Assembly (NCBI RefSeq): GCF_044466355.1
Contig: NZ_JBITMQ010000018.1
Location: 142,739 to 206,738 of the forward strand
Reading direction: 5' to 3'
Source: Actinophytocola sp044466355
GTDB lineage: Bacteria; Actinomycetota; Actinomycetes; Mycobacteriales; Pseudonocardiaceae
Length of the DNA: 64,000 nucleotides
The notes under the pieces were generated by a model. That model made no database searches, was not told the DNA's origin, and saw nothing but the letters and a program-made list of their open reading frames with translations. Both the position numbers and the translations under genes were made by a program. This document shows positions 51,014 through 59,271 of the stretch, in pieces; positions within the stretch are counted from its first letter, which is position 1; every line of letters starts with the position of its first letter.

Positions 51014-52381
51014 ATGACCGATGAAGGTCGCCTGGTCGCCGGCCGTTACCGCCTGGTTCACCGCATCGGAACCGGTGCGATGGGCGTCGTCTGGACGGCG
51101 CACGACGAGAGACTGAACCGCACCGTCGCCGTCAAGAGACTCCTCCTGTCCCCCGGCCTTCCGCCGGAGGAGCAGGCCGAGGCCGTCGCGAGATGCATGC
51201 GTGAGGGCCGCATCGCCGCCCGCCTGCACCACCCGAACGCGATCTCGGTGTTCGACGTGGTCGACGAGGACGGCGCGCCCTGCCTGATCATGGAGTACCT
51301 GCCGTCGAAGAGCCTCGCGATGGTCATGTCGGAGCGTGGCCCGCTCCCGGCCCGCGAGGTGGCCCGGATCGGCGCCCACGCGGCCGCCGCGCTGGCCGCC
51401 GCGCACGCGGCGGGCATCGTGCACCGCGACGTCAAGCCCGGCAACATCCTGCTCGGCGACGACGGCACGGTGAAGATCACCGACTTCGGCATCTCCCGCG
51501 CCAGCGACGACGTCACCGTCACCAAGACCGGCATGATCGCGGGCACCCCCGCCTACCTGGCGCCGGAGGCCGCGATCGGCAACGACCCGACGCCCGCGTC
51601 GGACGTGTTCTCGCTCGGCTCGACGCTGTACGCGGCCGTCGAGGGCGAACCGCCGTTCGGGCTGACGGAGAACACGCTGCAGCTGCTGCACGCGGTGGCC
51701 GCGGGCCGGATCAACCCGCCGCAGCTCGCGGGCCCGTTGACCGACGTGCTGGTGACCATGCTGGCGGCCGACCCGGAGCAGCGGCCGTCGACGTCGCGGA
51801 CCAGGGACCTGCTGGGCTCGGTCGCCATGGGCGAGGTGCCGGACATCCCCGTGGCGATGGGGCCGGGCACCCGCCGCACCGAGCTGATCGACGACTACGA
51901 GGACTACGACGACTACGGCGACGCCGCCACGCAGATGGTCGGCGCCGACGACCGGACGCGTGCCGTGCGGTCGGCTCGGGTGGCCGCGCCTCCGCCGCCG
52001 CCGAGGAAGTCCCGCGCGCCGATCGTGGTCGGCGCCGGGCTGGCGCTGGTGGCCGTGATCGCCGCGGTGGCGTTCCTCATGGCGGGCCGGGACAACGAGG
52101 AGACGCCCAACACCGACCCGAAGAAGTCGAACGTGACGGAGTCGAGCGAGGTCCTGACCACGTCGGAGGTCACGACGACGACGGAACCGACGACCTCCGA
52201 GGAGGAGCCGGAGCCGACGACGGAGGAGACGACGACGGAGCGGACGACCACGGAGCGGACTACCACGACCACCACGACCACCACGACGACGACCACCACG
52301 ACCACCACGACCGAGGAGCCGACGAGCAGCACGACGACGTCGACGGAGCCGTCGATTCCTCCGGGTGGAGAGGTGCGTTGA
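51014..52381 (+). CDS. PknB-type Ser/Thr protein kinase with poly-Thr tail
   Basis: A 455-residue membrane kinase. The kinase domain (residues 11-275) has GTGAMGVVW, catalytic Lys41, HRDVKPGN with Asp139, DFG at 157-159, the activation loop TKTGMIAGTPAYLAPE, and DVFSLGSTLYA. A cytoplasmic linker with an acidic DDYEDYDDYGD leads to one membrane helix (PIVVGAGLALVAVIAAVAFLMAG). The outside part is only a Thr/Glu-rich stalk of about 90 residues with 18 consecutive Thr (52259-52312), with no sensor domain. A near-twin kinase follows after 25 bp. Confidence 0.93.
   Translation: MTDEGRLVAGRYRLVHRIGTGAMGVVWTAHDERLNRTVAVKRLLLSPGLPPEEQAEAVARCMREGRIAARLHHPNAISVFDVVDEDGAPCLIMEYLPSKSLAMVMSERGPLPAREVARIGAHAAAALAAAHAAGIVHRDVKPGNILLGDDGTVKITDFGISRASDDVTVTKTGMIAGTPAYLAPEAAIGNDPTPASDVFSLGSTLYAAVEGEPPFGLTENTLQLLHAVAAGRINPPQLAGPLTDVLVTMLAADPEQRPSTSRTRDLLGSVAMGEVPDIPVAMGPGTRRTELIDDYEDYDDYGDAATQMVGADDRTRAVRSARVAAPPPPPRKSRAPIVVGAGLALVAVIAAVAFLMAGRDNEETPNTDPKKSNVTESSEVLTTSEVTTTTEPTTSEEEPEPTTEETTTERTTTERTTTTTTTTTTTTTTTTTTEEPTSSTTTSTEPSIPPGGEVR
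52259..52312 (+). repeat. 18-codon Thr (ACN) microsatellite
   Basis: Eighteen consecutive Thr codons, nearly all ACC or ACG, in a quasi-regular ACC-ACG-ACC pattern within the kinase stalk. Slippage would change the length by whole codons, altering stalk length without a frameshift. Confidence 0.9.
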
Positions 52382-52406
52382 TGGTCCACGCTCGTGGGGT
52401 CAGGCC

Positions 52407-54014
52407 ATGACGTCGGAGGGGGCGCTCGTCGCGGGGCGGTACCTGCTGGGCCGCCAGATCGGCAGCGGCGCGATGGGCATCGTGTGGCAGGCGCACGACG
52501 ACCGCCTGCACCGCACGGTCGCGGTCAAGCAGCTGCTGCTGCAGCCCGGTCTCTCCGCCGCTCAGGCCGAGGAGGCGCGGCGAAGATGCATGCGGGAAGG
52601 GCGGATCGCGGCACGTCTGACGCATCCCAACGCCATCACGGTCTACGACGTCGCGGAGCACGACGGCGACCCGTGGCTGATCATGGAGTACCTGCCGTCG
52701 AAGAGTCTCGCGGCGGTGCTGACGGAAAAGGGCACACTGCCGCCCACCGAGGTCGCGCGGATCGGCGCGCAGGTGGCGTCGGCGCTGGTCGCCGCCCACG
52801 CCGCGGGCATCGTGCACCGCGACATCAAGCCGGCGAACGTCCTGCTCGGCGAGGACGGCACGGTCAAGATCACGGACTTCGGCATCTCCCGCGCGACCGG
52901 CGACGTGACCGTCACCGCGACCGGCATGCTGGCCGGTACCCCCGCGTACCTGGCACCCGAGGTCGCGAAGGGCGAGGACCCCAAGCCCGCGGCGGACGTC
53001 TTCTCGCTGGGCTCGACCCTGTACACGGCGGTCGAGGGCCATTCCCCGTTCGGGTTGAGTGAGAACACCCTCGCGCTGCTGTACGCGGTGGCGGCGGGCA
53101 AGATCACCCCGCCCCGGCAGGCGGGGCCGCTGACCGCGTTGCTGATGCAGCTGCTGCGGGTGGAGCCGTCGGAACGCCCGTCGTTGACGGTGACGAGGGA
53201 CGGCCTGCTGGCGGTGGCCGAGGGCAGGCAGCCGACGCTGTCCGCCGCGGCCGCGCCGACGGACCGGATCGCGGGCAACCGCCTCCCCGCGCGTCCGCCT
53301 GCCCCCGCGACCCCGCCGCGCTGGCCGACGCCACCACCGCCGCCGGTGCAGCAGCCGCCCGCCCAGGACGGGACACGGCTGGACGTGAACCCGTTCGCGG
53401 AGCCGCTGCCGAGCGGGCCGATCATGCGCGAGCCGGTGCCGACGCCACCGCCCCACCCGGCCGCGACGGGTCAGGCCGGTGGCTCGCGGACGCGGTCGAT
53501 CGTGCTGACCGTGCTGGCGATCGTGGCGGCGGCGCTGGTCGGGATCCTGGTGGCGAGCCTGCTGTCGGCCGGTAACGACGACAACGGTGCCGCGCCGCCC
53601 ACGGACCCCACCCAGACCACGGAGACCTCGCAGACCACGCCCACCGAGACGACCACGTCGTCGGAGTCGTACGAGGAGCCGACGTCGGAGGACTACCAGG
53701 ACCTGGTCCGGGACTACTACGGGCTGCTGCCGGGCGACACGGAGTCCGCGTGGGCGTTGATGACGGACTCGGGGCACGAGAAGTCGGGCGGGAAGCGCTC
53801 GTACGAGCGCTTCTGGAACAGCGTCCGCGAGGTGACCGTCCTGTCCCTGTCCTCGAACGGCAACGAGGTCGAGGCGACGCTCAAGTTCGTGACGAAGAGG
53901 AACAAGCAGTCCACGGAGTCGTACCGGCTGAAGGTCGTCGACAAGGACGGCGAACTGATGATCGACGACTACGAGAAGCTGGGCCGCCCGGGCGACGACG
54001 ACGAGGACGACTGA
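52407..54014 (+). CDS. PknB-type Ser/Thr protein kinase with NTF2-like extracellular domain
   Basis: A 535-residue membrane kinase, a close paralogue of the preceding one (same GSGAMGIVWQAHDDRL start, Lys41, HRDIKPAN with Asp139, DFG, GTPAYLAPE, and the identical LIMEYLPSKSLA segment). A Pro-rich linker precedes one membrane helix (SIVLTVLAIVAAALVGILVASLL), then a Thr-rich stalk and a folded tail (YQDLVRDYYGLLPGDTESAWALMTDSG ... RLKVVDKDGELMIDDYEKLG). The tail shares its pattern with the proteins at 48498 and 49944. ATG 52407 lies just after the first kinase gene, consistent with cotranscription. Confidence 0.94.
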   Translation: MTSEGALVAGRYLLGRQIGSGAMGIVWQAHDDRLHRTVAVKQLLLQPGLSAAQAEEARRRCMREGRIAARLTHPNAITVYDVAEHDGDPWLIMEYLPSKSLAAVLTEKGTLPPTEVARIGAQVASALVAAHAAGIVHRDIKPANVLLGEDGTVKITDFGISRATGDVTVTATGMLAGTPAYLAPEVAKGEDPKPAADVFSLGSTLYTAVEGHSPFGLSENTLALLYAVAAGKITPPRQAGPLTALLMQLLRVEPSERPSLTVTRDGLLAVAEGRQPTLSAAAAPTDRIAGNRLPARPPAPATPPRWPTPPPPPVQQPPAQDGTRLDVNPFAEPLPSGPIMREPVPTPPPHPAATGQAGGSRTRSIVLTVLAIVAAALVGILVASLLSAGNDDNGAAPPTDPTQTTETSQTTPTETTTSSESYEEPTSEDYQDLVRDYYGLLPGDTESAWALMTDSGHEKSGGKRSYERFWNSVREVTVLSLSSNGNEVEATLKFVTKRNKQSTESYRLKVVDKDGELMIDDYEKLGRPGDDDEDD

Positions 54015-54056
54015 CCCGAGACGCTGGCCGCGCGCGAGGGCCGTGACCGTTCAGTT

Positions 54057-54085
54057 TTGCTAACACGTTCTTGTGCTTCTATTTG
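54057..54085 (+). promoter_or_regulatory. promoter of the EamA transporter gene
   Basis: In a locally AT-rich stretch, TTGCTA (54057-54062), a 17-bp spacer and TATTTG (54080-54085) form a good sigma-70-type promoter 37 bp ahead of the chosen GTG. Confidence 0.6.
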
Positions 54086-54122
54086 CTTGTCCTACCGGGC
54101 GGCCGAGGGCACCGTTGCTGTC

Positions 54123-55049
54123 GTGATCAGTGGTGGTGGCGCGACCCTCGTGCGCATGGGGTTGCTGGCGTTGTTCTGGGGCTCCAGCTTTCTCTGGATC
54201 AAGATGGGCCTCGCGGGCTTCACGCCCGTGCAGATGACCTTCATCCGCGTGCTGCTCGGCGCGGCCGTGCTGGTGGTGCTGTGTTACGCCGGCGGCAACC
54301 GGCTGCCCCGCGACCGGCGGCTCTGGGGGCACCTCGTCGTCGCCGCGCTGATCGGGAACGCGATCCCGTTCACGCTGTTCGGGATCGGCGAGCAGACCGT
54401 CGACTCCGGGGTCGCGGGCGTGCTCAACGCGACCACCCCGCTGTGGGTGCTGATGATCGCGATCGTGCTGCGGGTCGAGCGGAACCTGTCGGCCACCAAG
54501 GTCGGCGGTCTCGTGCTCGGGTTCCTCGGCACGCTGCTGATCTTCTCGCCGTGGGAGGCGGAGATCGCGGGCACCGGCGCGCTGCTGATCCTCGTCGCCG
54601 CGATCTGCTACGCGATCAGCTTCGCCTACATCGGACGGTTCGTGTCCGGGCGCGGGGTCGCGCCGATCGCACTGTCCGCGTCGCAGATCCTCTCCGCCAC
54701 CGGGCTCATGGCGCTCGCGATGCCCGTGCAGGGCCTTGACCCGGTCCACCTGCGGTGGGACGCGGTCATCGCGATCGCGATCCTCGGGATCTTCGGTACC
54801 GGCTTCGCGTTCGCGCTCAACTACCGGCTGATCACCGACGAGGGCCCGACCAACGCGGCCAGCGTCGGGTACCTGCTGCCGGTCGTCTCGGTGCTGCTCG
54901 GCGCGCTGTTCCTCGACGAGCCGCTGACCGCGCACGTGATCGCGGGCATGGTGGTCGTGCTCGCCGGGGTGGCGCTGACCAGGGTGCGGCGCCGCGCGGC
55001 GGTGGAGCCCGCGGCGCCGACCCCGGTCGCGGCGGTCAGCCGACCTTAG
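54123..55049 (+). CDS. EamA/DMT family transporter
   Basis: A 308-residue transporter of the drug/metabolite superfamily with ten membrane helices in two EamA repeats (LFWGSSFLWIKMGLAGFTPVQMTFIRVLLGAAVL at the start; LLILVAAICYAISFAYIGRFVSGRG at the second half; ITDEGPTNAASVGYLLPVVSVLLGALFLDEPL near the end). Such proteins usually export amino acids or other metabolites. GTG 54123 is a choice between several possible starts. It overlaps the 3' end of the convergent pseudogene by 14 bp. Confidence 0.9.
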   Translation: MISGGGATLVRMGLLALFWGSSFLWIKMGLAGFTPVQMTFIRVLLGAAVLVVLCYAGGNRLPRDRRLWGHLVVAALIGNAIPFTLFGIGEQTVDSGVAGVLNATTPLWVLMIAIVLRVERNLSATKVGGLVLGFLGTLLIFSPWEAEIAGTGALLILVAAICYAISFAYIGRFVSGRGVAPIALSASQILSATGLMALAMPVQGLDPVHLRWDAVIAIAILGIFGTGFAFALNYRLITDEGPTNAASVGYLLPVVSVLLGALFLDEPLTAHVIAGMVVVLAGVALTRVRRRAAVEPAAPTPVAAVSRP

Positions 55050-55780
55050 GCCACGGGACGTCCGGCAACGCGTTGAGCAGAGGCACCAGCAGTGCCTCCT
55101 CGCGGTCCAGGTGCGCGGTCAGCTCGGCGTCGAGCCGGTCGAAGTCGGCGGGCGCCGGGTCCTCCTGCGCCGCCAGCACCGACAGCTCGCCGCGCAGCCG
55201 CGCCACCTTCACGTGCTCGGCCCGCAGCTGTTCGAGTGCGGGGCCCAGCTCCGGGAAACGCTGGCCCAGGAACGAGAACACGGCGTAGTCCTCGCCCATG
55301 TGGTGGCGTTCCAGGCCGACGCAGAACGCGAGGCAGTTGCCGCGCAGGTCGTCGGTGAACTCGACGGCCGCGCCCGACCGCAGCGCCGCCAGTTCCGCGC
55401 GGAACCAGCCGTGCAACGCCACCAGTTCGTCGCCCGCGGCGCGGACCCGCACCACGTCCTGGTCCTCCGGGTGCAGCACGACGACCGGGAGGACCCGGCT
55501 GGTCTGCCGCTGGTAGTCGGCGTATCCGGGGGCCTCGGCGAGCACCACCTCGAAGAGCCGGTCGCGTTCCCCCCGCGACGGCGGGCACGGCGACGGCCGT
55601 ACGGCGGCCGTCGACCGTGACCCTCGGGTTGGCGACCAGGTTGTGGTACCAGGCCGGATGCCGCGGCGCCCCGCCCGCGGACGCCACGACGAGCAACGTG
55701 TCACCGTCGGGCACCGCGCCGACCTCGACGGTGTGGGACCGGCCGCTGCGCGCGCCGGTCGTGGTCAACGAAATGATCAA
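55036..55780 (-). pseudogene. nitroreductase/quinone reductase plus hemerythrin-type gene, frameshifted and 5'-truncated
   Basis: Two frames together read as a known actinobacterial fusion. The first part (LTTTGARSGRSHTVEVGAVPDGDTLLVVASAGGAPRHPAWYHNLVANPRVTVDG) is the deazaflavin-dependent nitroreductase fold. The second (RDRLFEVVLAEAPGYADYQRQTSRVLPVVVLHP, then a His/Glu-rich helical hemerythrin-like region with ERHHMGEDYAVFSFLGQRFP) continues in another frame. The shift maps to a six-C run at 55569-55574; removing one base restores the frame. About 30 residues normally ahead of LTTTGARSG are missing, so it is probably a decaying gene, though a sequencing error could explain the frameshift. 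Confidence 0.7.
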
Positions 55781-56286
55781 TGTCCTCTTTCCTCGATGGA
55801 TAGGCGAAAAACGGGCACAGGCGTGCGCGCGGCGTCTCCCGATCGCCAGGAAAGGAGAGAGGTCGAGAAGGGGACTGACCGCGCGGGCGTCAGCGGTCAG
55901 GCGGCGCCGATGGTGTGGTTGGCCACGGACATCATCCCCTTGAGATTGGGTGCTCGCCCACCCTCGCCCTTGTGCTGGCGAGGCCACGCGGCACCCGGCC
56001 ATTGAACCAGCCGCGTCGGGAGATGGTCCAGACCGCATGGCCGACCGCGACTCCACAACCGCCTGACCAGCGAAAACGCCCCGCCCAGTACGTAACCGAA
56101 CCCCCACCCCATCCCGGGGGCCACCCGCCATGCCAGCCTACCGGCACCCACCGACAGGGGGTCGGATGTCGATCTTGGTTGTGGACAACCGGACCGGCTG
56201 TGGACAACTGCCGGGTTGTGGATCTTCATCCGGTGGGGGTGTCGGTGGGGTGCCGTAGGCTGGATCACCGGGGGCCGGAGGCCGCC
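55781..56286. other. intergenic region between the pseudogene and merR
   Basis: About 500 bp without a convincing gene. A 123-codon minus-strand frame (55897-56268) has a weakly hydrophobic middle (GMGWGFGYVLGGAFSLVRRLW) but no recognisable family and unusual composition. The stretch 56180-56225 holds a cluster of DnaA-box-like sequences. Confidence 0.5.
56180..56225. promoter_or_regulatory. cluster of DnaA-box-like sequences
   Basis: TGTGGACAA, the complement of the high-GC DnaA box TTGTCCACA, occurs perfectly at 56180-56188 and 56199-56207, and a partial copy TGTGGATCT at 56217-56225, all in one orientation and 18-19 bp apart. No replication genes are nearby, so it is not oriC. Confidence 0.5.
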
Positions 56287-57093
56287 CTACGGCAACGGTT
56301 CCTGCAGTTCGGTGACCCAGTCCGCGCGGTCGCCCATCGCTTCCAGGTACACCTCGCGGTTGTAGCCCGCCGACGTGTGACCGTTCTCCTCGATCCACTT
56401 CGCGAGCGTCTGGACCGTGGACAGGACGTTGTCCATGTCGCCGTGGTGGACGATCGTCGCCGCGCGTTCGATGCCCGGCAGGTCCACGACCTGCGCGCCC
56501 TCGACCGCTTCGACGTTGACCGGGCAGGCCGCGTGCACGATCACGCCGCCGTCCTGGCCGTCCTCGTAGTACGCGATGCCCGGGCCGACCGGCTCGACGC
56601 CCGCGGCCTTCAGGTGACCGAACAGCTCGTCGTACAGCGGCCCGATCACCGGGCCGATCGCGCCCGGTTCGAAGCTCGTGGCGACGCCGCTGACCTCCGC
56701 GACCCGCACCGGCGGCACCTTCTTGACCTGCACGTCCTGGACTGGCATGACGCCCTCCGTCTCGATCGAACGGAGCCTCGCCTCGACCGCGGCCAGCCGT
56801 GCCCGGTCCGCCGCCACCCTGCTCTGCAGCTCGGCGTGCCGCAGCCGCAGCATGCCGCGCAGCTCGTCGATCCCGACCTTCTCGTCGATGATCGACGCGA
56901 CCTGTTCCAGTGTGAAACCCAGGTCCTTCAGGGCGACGATGCGGTTCAGGCGCGACATCTGCGCGGCCTCGTACCCGCGGTACCCGGTGAACGGGTCCAC
57001 GCGCGCGGGCCGCAGCAGGCCGATCGCGTCGTAGTGCCGCAGCATGCGGACCGACACCCGGCCGTGTCTGGCGAAGTCTCCGATGGTGAACAT
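56287..57093 (-). CDS. MerR family regulator with GyrI-like ligand domain
   Basis: A 268-residue regulator. The N-terminal MerR DNA-binding domain (MFTIGDFARHGRVSVRMLRHYDAIGLLRPARVDPFTGYRGY) is followed by a long dimerisation helix (about residues 75-115) and a C-terminal GyrI/BmrR-type ligand-binding domain (VSGVATSFEPGAIGPVIGPLYDELFGHL; VDLPGIERAATIVHHGDMDNVLSTVQTLAKWIEENG). Such proteins sense lipophilic cations or drugs. No efflux gene is adjacent except the EamA transporter across the pseudogene. Confidence 0.92.
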   Translation of the reverse strand: MFTIGDFARHGRVSVRMLRHYDAIGLLRPARVDPFTGYRGYEAAQMSRLNRIVALKDLGFTLEQVASIIDEKVGIDELRGMLRLRHAELQSRVAADRARLAAVEARLRSIETEGVMPVQDVQVKKVPPVRVAEVSGVATSFEPGAIGPVIGPLYDELFGHLKAAGVEPVGPGIAYYEDGQDGGVIVHAACPVNVEAVEGAQVVDLPGIERAATIVHHGDMDNVLSTVQTLAKWIEENGHTSAGYNREVYLEAMGDRADWVTELQEPLP

Positions 57094-57161
57094 GACGGGC
57101 CCAGGTCTATGGCCTCACACCGTGTCAGGGTCAATGACGATGTTCGCTCCGCGAGCTCCGC

Positions 57162-57830
57162 TCAGACAAGCCGTCGATCCGACGCCCACCGCGACAGCTC
57201 GTAGCGGTTCGACAGCTGCGTCTTGCGCAGGACGCTGGACACGTGCGTCTCCACCGTCTTCACCGAGATGAACAGCTCGGCCGCGATCTCCTTGTACGCG
57301 TAGCCACGCGCGAGCAGCCGCAGCACGTCGCGTTCGCGCGGGGTCAGCAGGTCCAGCTCCGGGTCGGAGATCGGCGCCGCGCCGGGCCGGTCGGCGAACG
57401 CGTCCAGCACGAAACCCGCCAGGCGCGGGCTGAACACCGCGTCGCCTTCGGACACCCGGACGACCGCGCGGACCAGCTCGTGGCTGGAGATCGTCTTCGT
57501 CACGTAGCCGCGGGCACCGGCACGGATGACCGCGATGACGTCCTCGGCCGCGTCGGACACCGACAGCGCCAGGAACACGACCTCGGGGTTGTCCGGCCGC
57601 GCGCGGCGCAGCACCTCGGCGCCGCCGCCGTCGGGCATGTGCACGTCCAGCAGCACCACGTCCGGCTTCTTGTGCGCGATCCCGGCGACCGCCTCGCCGA
57701 CCGTGCCCGCCTCGCCGACCACCTCGACGTCGTCGGTGATGGAGTCCAGCTCCGCCCGCACACCGGCACGGAACAGGCCGTGGTCGTCCACCAGGAACAC
57801 CCGTACGGGCTTCTCCGCCATCACTGACAA
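57162..57830 (-). CDS. NarL/LiaR-type response regulator
   Basis: A 222-residue response regulator. The receiver domain has the acidic pair DD at 15-16 and phosphoacceptor Asp62 (VVLLDVHMPDG), with TKTIS at the switch Lys. The C-terminal LuxR-type helix-turn-helix (LTPRERDVLRLLARGYAYKEIAAELFISVKTVETHVSSVLRKTQLSNRYEL) binds DNA. It lies 5 bp after the sensor kinase gene, and its stop overlaps the repeat element at 57142-57164. It pairs with the PspC-type kinase; the inverted repeat at 59191-59237 is a candidate target. Confidence 0.94.
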   Translation of the reverse strand: MSVMAEKPVRVFLVDDHGLFRAGVRAELDSITDDVEVVGEAGTVGEAVAGIAHKKPDVVLLDVHMPDGGGAEVLRRARPDNPEVVFLALSVSDAAEDVIAVIRAGARGYVTKTISSHELVRAVVRVSEGDAVFSPRLAGFVLDAFADRPGAAPISDPELDLLTPRERDVLRLLARGYAYKEIAAELFISVKTVETHVSSVLRKTQLSNRYELSRWASDRRLV

Positions 57831-57835
57831 CCCCT

Positions 57836-59158
57836 CTACGAAGCGACCGACACTCGCGGCATGCGCAGGTGCACCTCCGTGCCCTCGCCGGGCGCGGTCC
57901 GCAGGCGCAGCTCACCGCCGTTGCGCTCCATCCTGCCCCGGATGGAGTCCGCGAGGCCATGCCGGTCCGACGGAACGGTCTGCGGGTCGAAGCCCTTGCC
58001 CCGGTCCCGCACGAAGATCTCCACGGTGTCCGGCTCGACCTCGGCGTACACGCTGACCTCGCCGACACCGGCGTGCTTCGCGGCGTTCACCACCGCCTCG
58101 CGGGCCGCGTACACCAGCCCGGTCAGCCGCTCGTCGAGCTGGCAGTCGCCGACCACGACGTGCTGGACCTTGATCGCGAACTGGTCCTCGACCTCGCCGC
58201 TCGCCCGCTCGATCGCCTCGGACAGCGACGTCGCCTCCGGTGTGCCGCCCGCGCCACCGGCCTGTGCCCCCTCGACGGGACGGCCCTTGCCGTACCCCGA
58301 CGGGCCGTACAACCAGCCGCGCAGCTGTCGTTCCTGGCCGCGTGCCAGGCGCAGCACCTCGCGGGGCGCCTCGGCCTGCTTCTGGATCAGCGCAAGCGTT
58401 TGCAGCACGGAGTCGTGCAGGTGAGCGGCGATCTCGGCGCGTTCCTCGGTGCGGATGCGCTGCGTGCGCTCCTCACCGAGGTCGCGGACCAGCCGCAGCC
58501 AGAACGGCACGGTCAGGACGGCGACACCGACCAGGGCGGCCAGCACGGCGAGCAGCGCGAACTGCATCTGGTCGAGGTTCACGCTGCGGGCCAGGAACAC
58601 GGCGATACCCGTGATGACCAGCACCGCGCCGGTCAGCACGCGCACCAGCGCGGACCGGCCGCCGGTGCCGACGACCGCGCCGACCACGCCGGAGCGGGTC
58701 CAGCGGCGCCGCTGCTGCTCGTCGGCCTCCCGCCAGACCAGCGCGGCACCGACCAGGGTGACCGCGAGCCCGCCCGCGACCCAGCCGTTGACCATCCCCG
58801 ACAGCGCGCCGACACCGACCGCGAGGCCGATGCCCATCGCGAGCAGGCCGCGGGCCTGCTGCTTCTCCTTGACCGAGACCTCGGCCTGCTTGGGTTCGTT
58901 GCGGACCTGCGGGACGAACACCCACAGCAGGCCGTACACGAGCACACCCGCGCCGCCGAACGACGCGAGCACCGCGAACGCCATCCGGGTCCACAGGACG
59001 CCGATGCCGAGGTGGTCGGCGAGCCCGCCCGCGACCCCCGCGACGGCACGACCGGACCGCCGGCGACGCATCTTGATCTCGTCGTCGGCCTGGTCCCGTG
59101 TCACGCGCTCGAGGTCCGCGTCCACCACCGGCTCTCGTGTCTCGGCCTGCACACTCAC
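57836..59158 (-). CDS. PspC-domain sensor histidine kinase
   Basis: A 440-residue membrane kinase. An N-terminal PspC domain (RRRSGRAVAGVAGGLADHLGIGVLWTRMAFAVLASFGGAGVLVYGLLWVFVP) is followed by four more membrane helices, a dimerisation domain with phospho-His in AHLHDSVLQTLALIQKQA, and an ATPase domain (REAVVNAAKHAGVGEVSVYAE, DRGKGFDP, GLADSIRGRMERNGGEL). PspC-linked kinases monitor membrane stress in actinomycetes. GTG 59158. It is divergent from a PspC/toastrack protein and followed by the response regulator. Confidence 0.94.
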   Translation of the reverse strand: MSVQAETREPVVDADLERVTRDQADDEIKMRRRRSGRAVAGVAGGLADHLGIGVLWTRMAFAVLASFGGAGVLVYGLLWVFVPQVRNEPKQAEVSVKEKQQARGLLAMGIGLAVGVGALSGMVNGWVAGGLAVTLVGAALVWREADEQQRRRWTRSGVVGAVVGTGGRSALVRVLTGAVLVITGIAVFLARSVNLDQMQFALLAVLAALVGVAVLTVPFWLRLVRDLGEERTQRIRTEERAEIAAHLHDSVLQTLALIQKQAEAPREVLRLARGQERQLRGWLYGPSGYGKGRPVEGAQAGGAGGTPEATSLSEAIERASGEVEDQFAIKVQHVVVGDCQLDERLTGLVYAAREAVVNAAKHAGVGEVSVYAEVEPDTVEIFVRDRGKGFDPQTVPSDRHGLADSIRGRMERNGGELRLRTAPGEGTEVHLRMPRVSVAS

Positions 59159-59190
59159 TGTGCCATCGTCACACGTGCACGCGCGCTCTC

Positions 59191-59237
59191 CATCCGGGAA
59201 AAACCCGGACCGTGCGGTTCAGGGTCTTTCCCGGATG
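59191..59237. promoter_or_regulatory. inverted repeat in the divergent kinase/PspC promoter region
   Basis: CATCCGGGAAA (59191-59201) is repeated in perfect inverse at 59227-59237, 25 nt apart, midway between the divergent kinase and PspC genes. It could be an operator bound by the response regulator for autoregulation of both transcripts. Confidence 0.5.
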
Positions 59238-59271
59238 TGCCGAACCGGGGTGCCGACGCATTCTTGTCATC

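Noticed and set aside
55897..56268. 123-codon minus-strand frame ahead of the pseudogene
   Set aside because: It contains the DnaA-box cluster, has no recognisable domain and no ribosome site. It is treated as intergenic.
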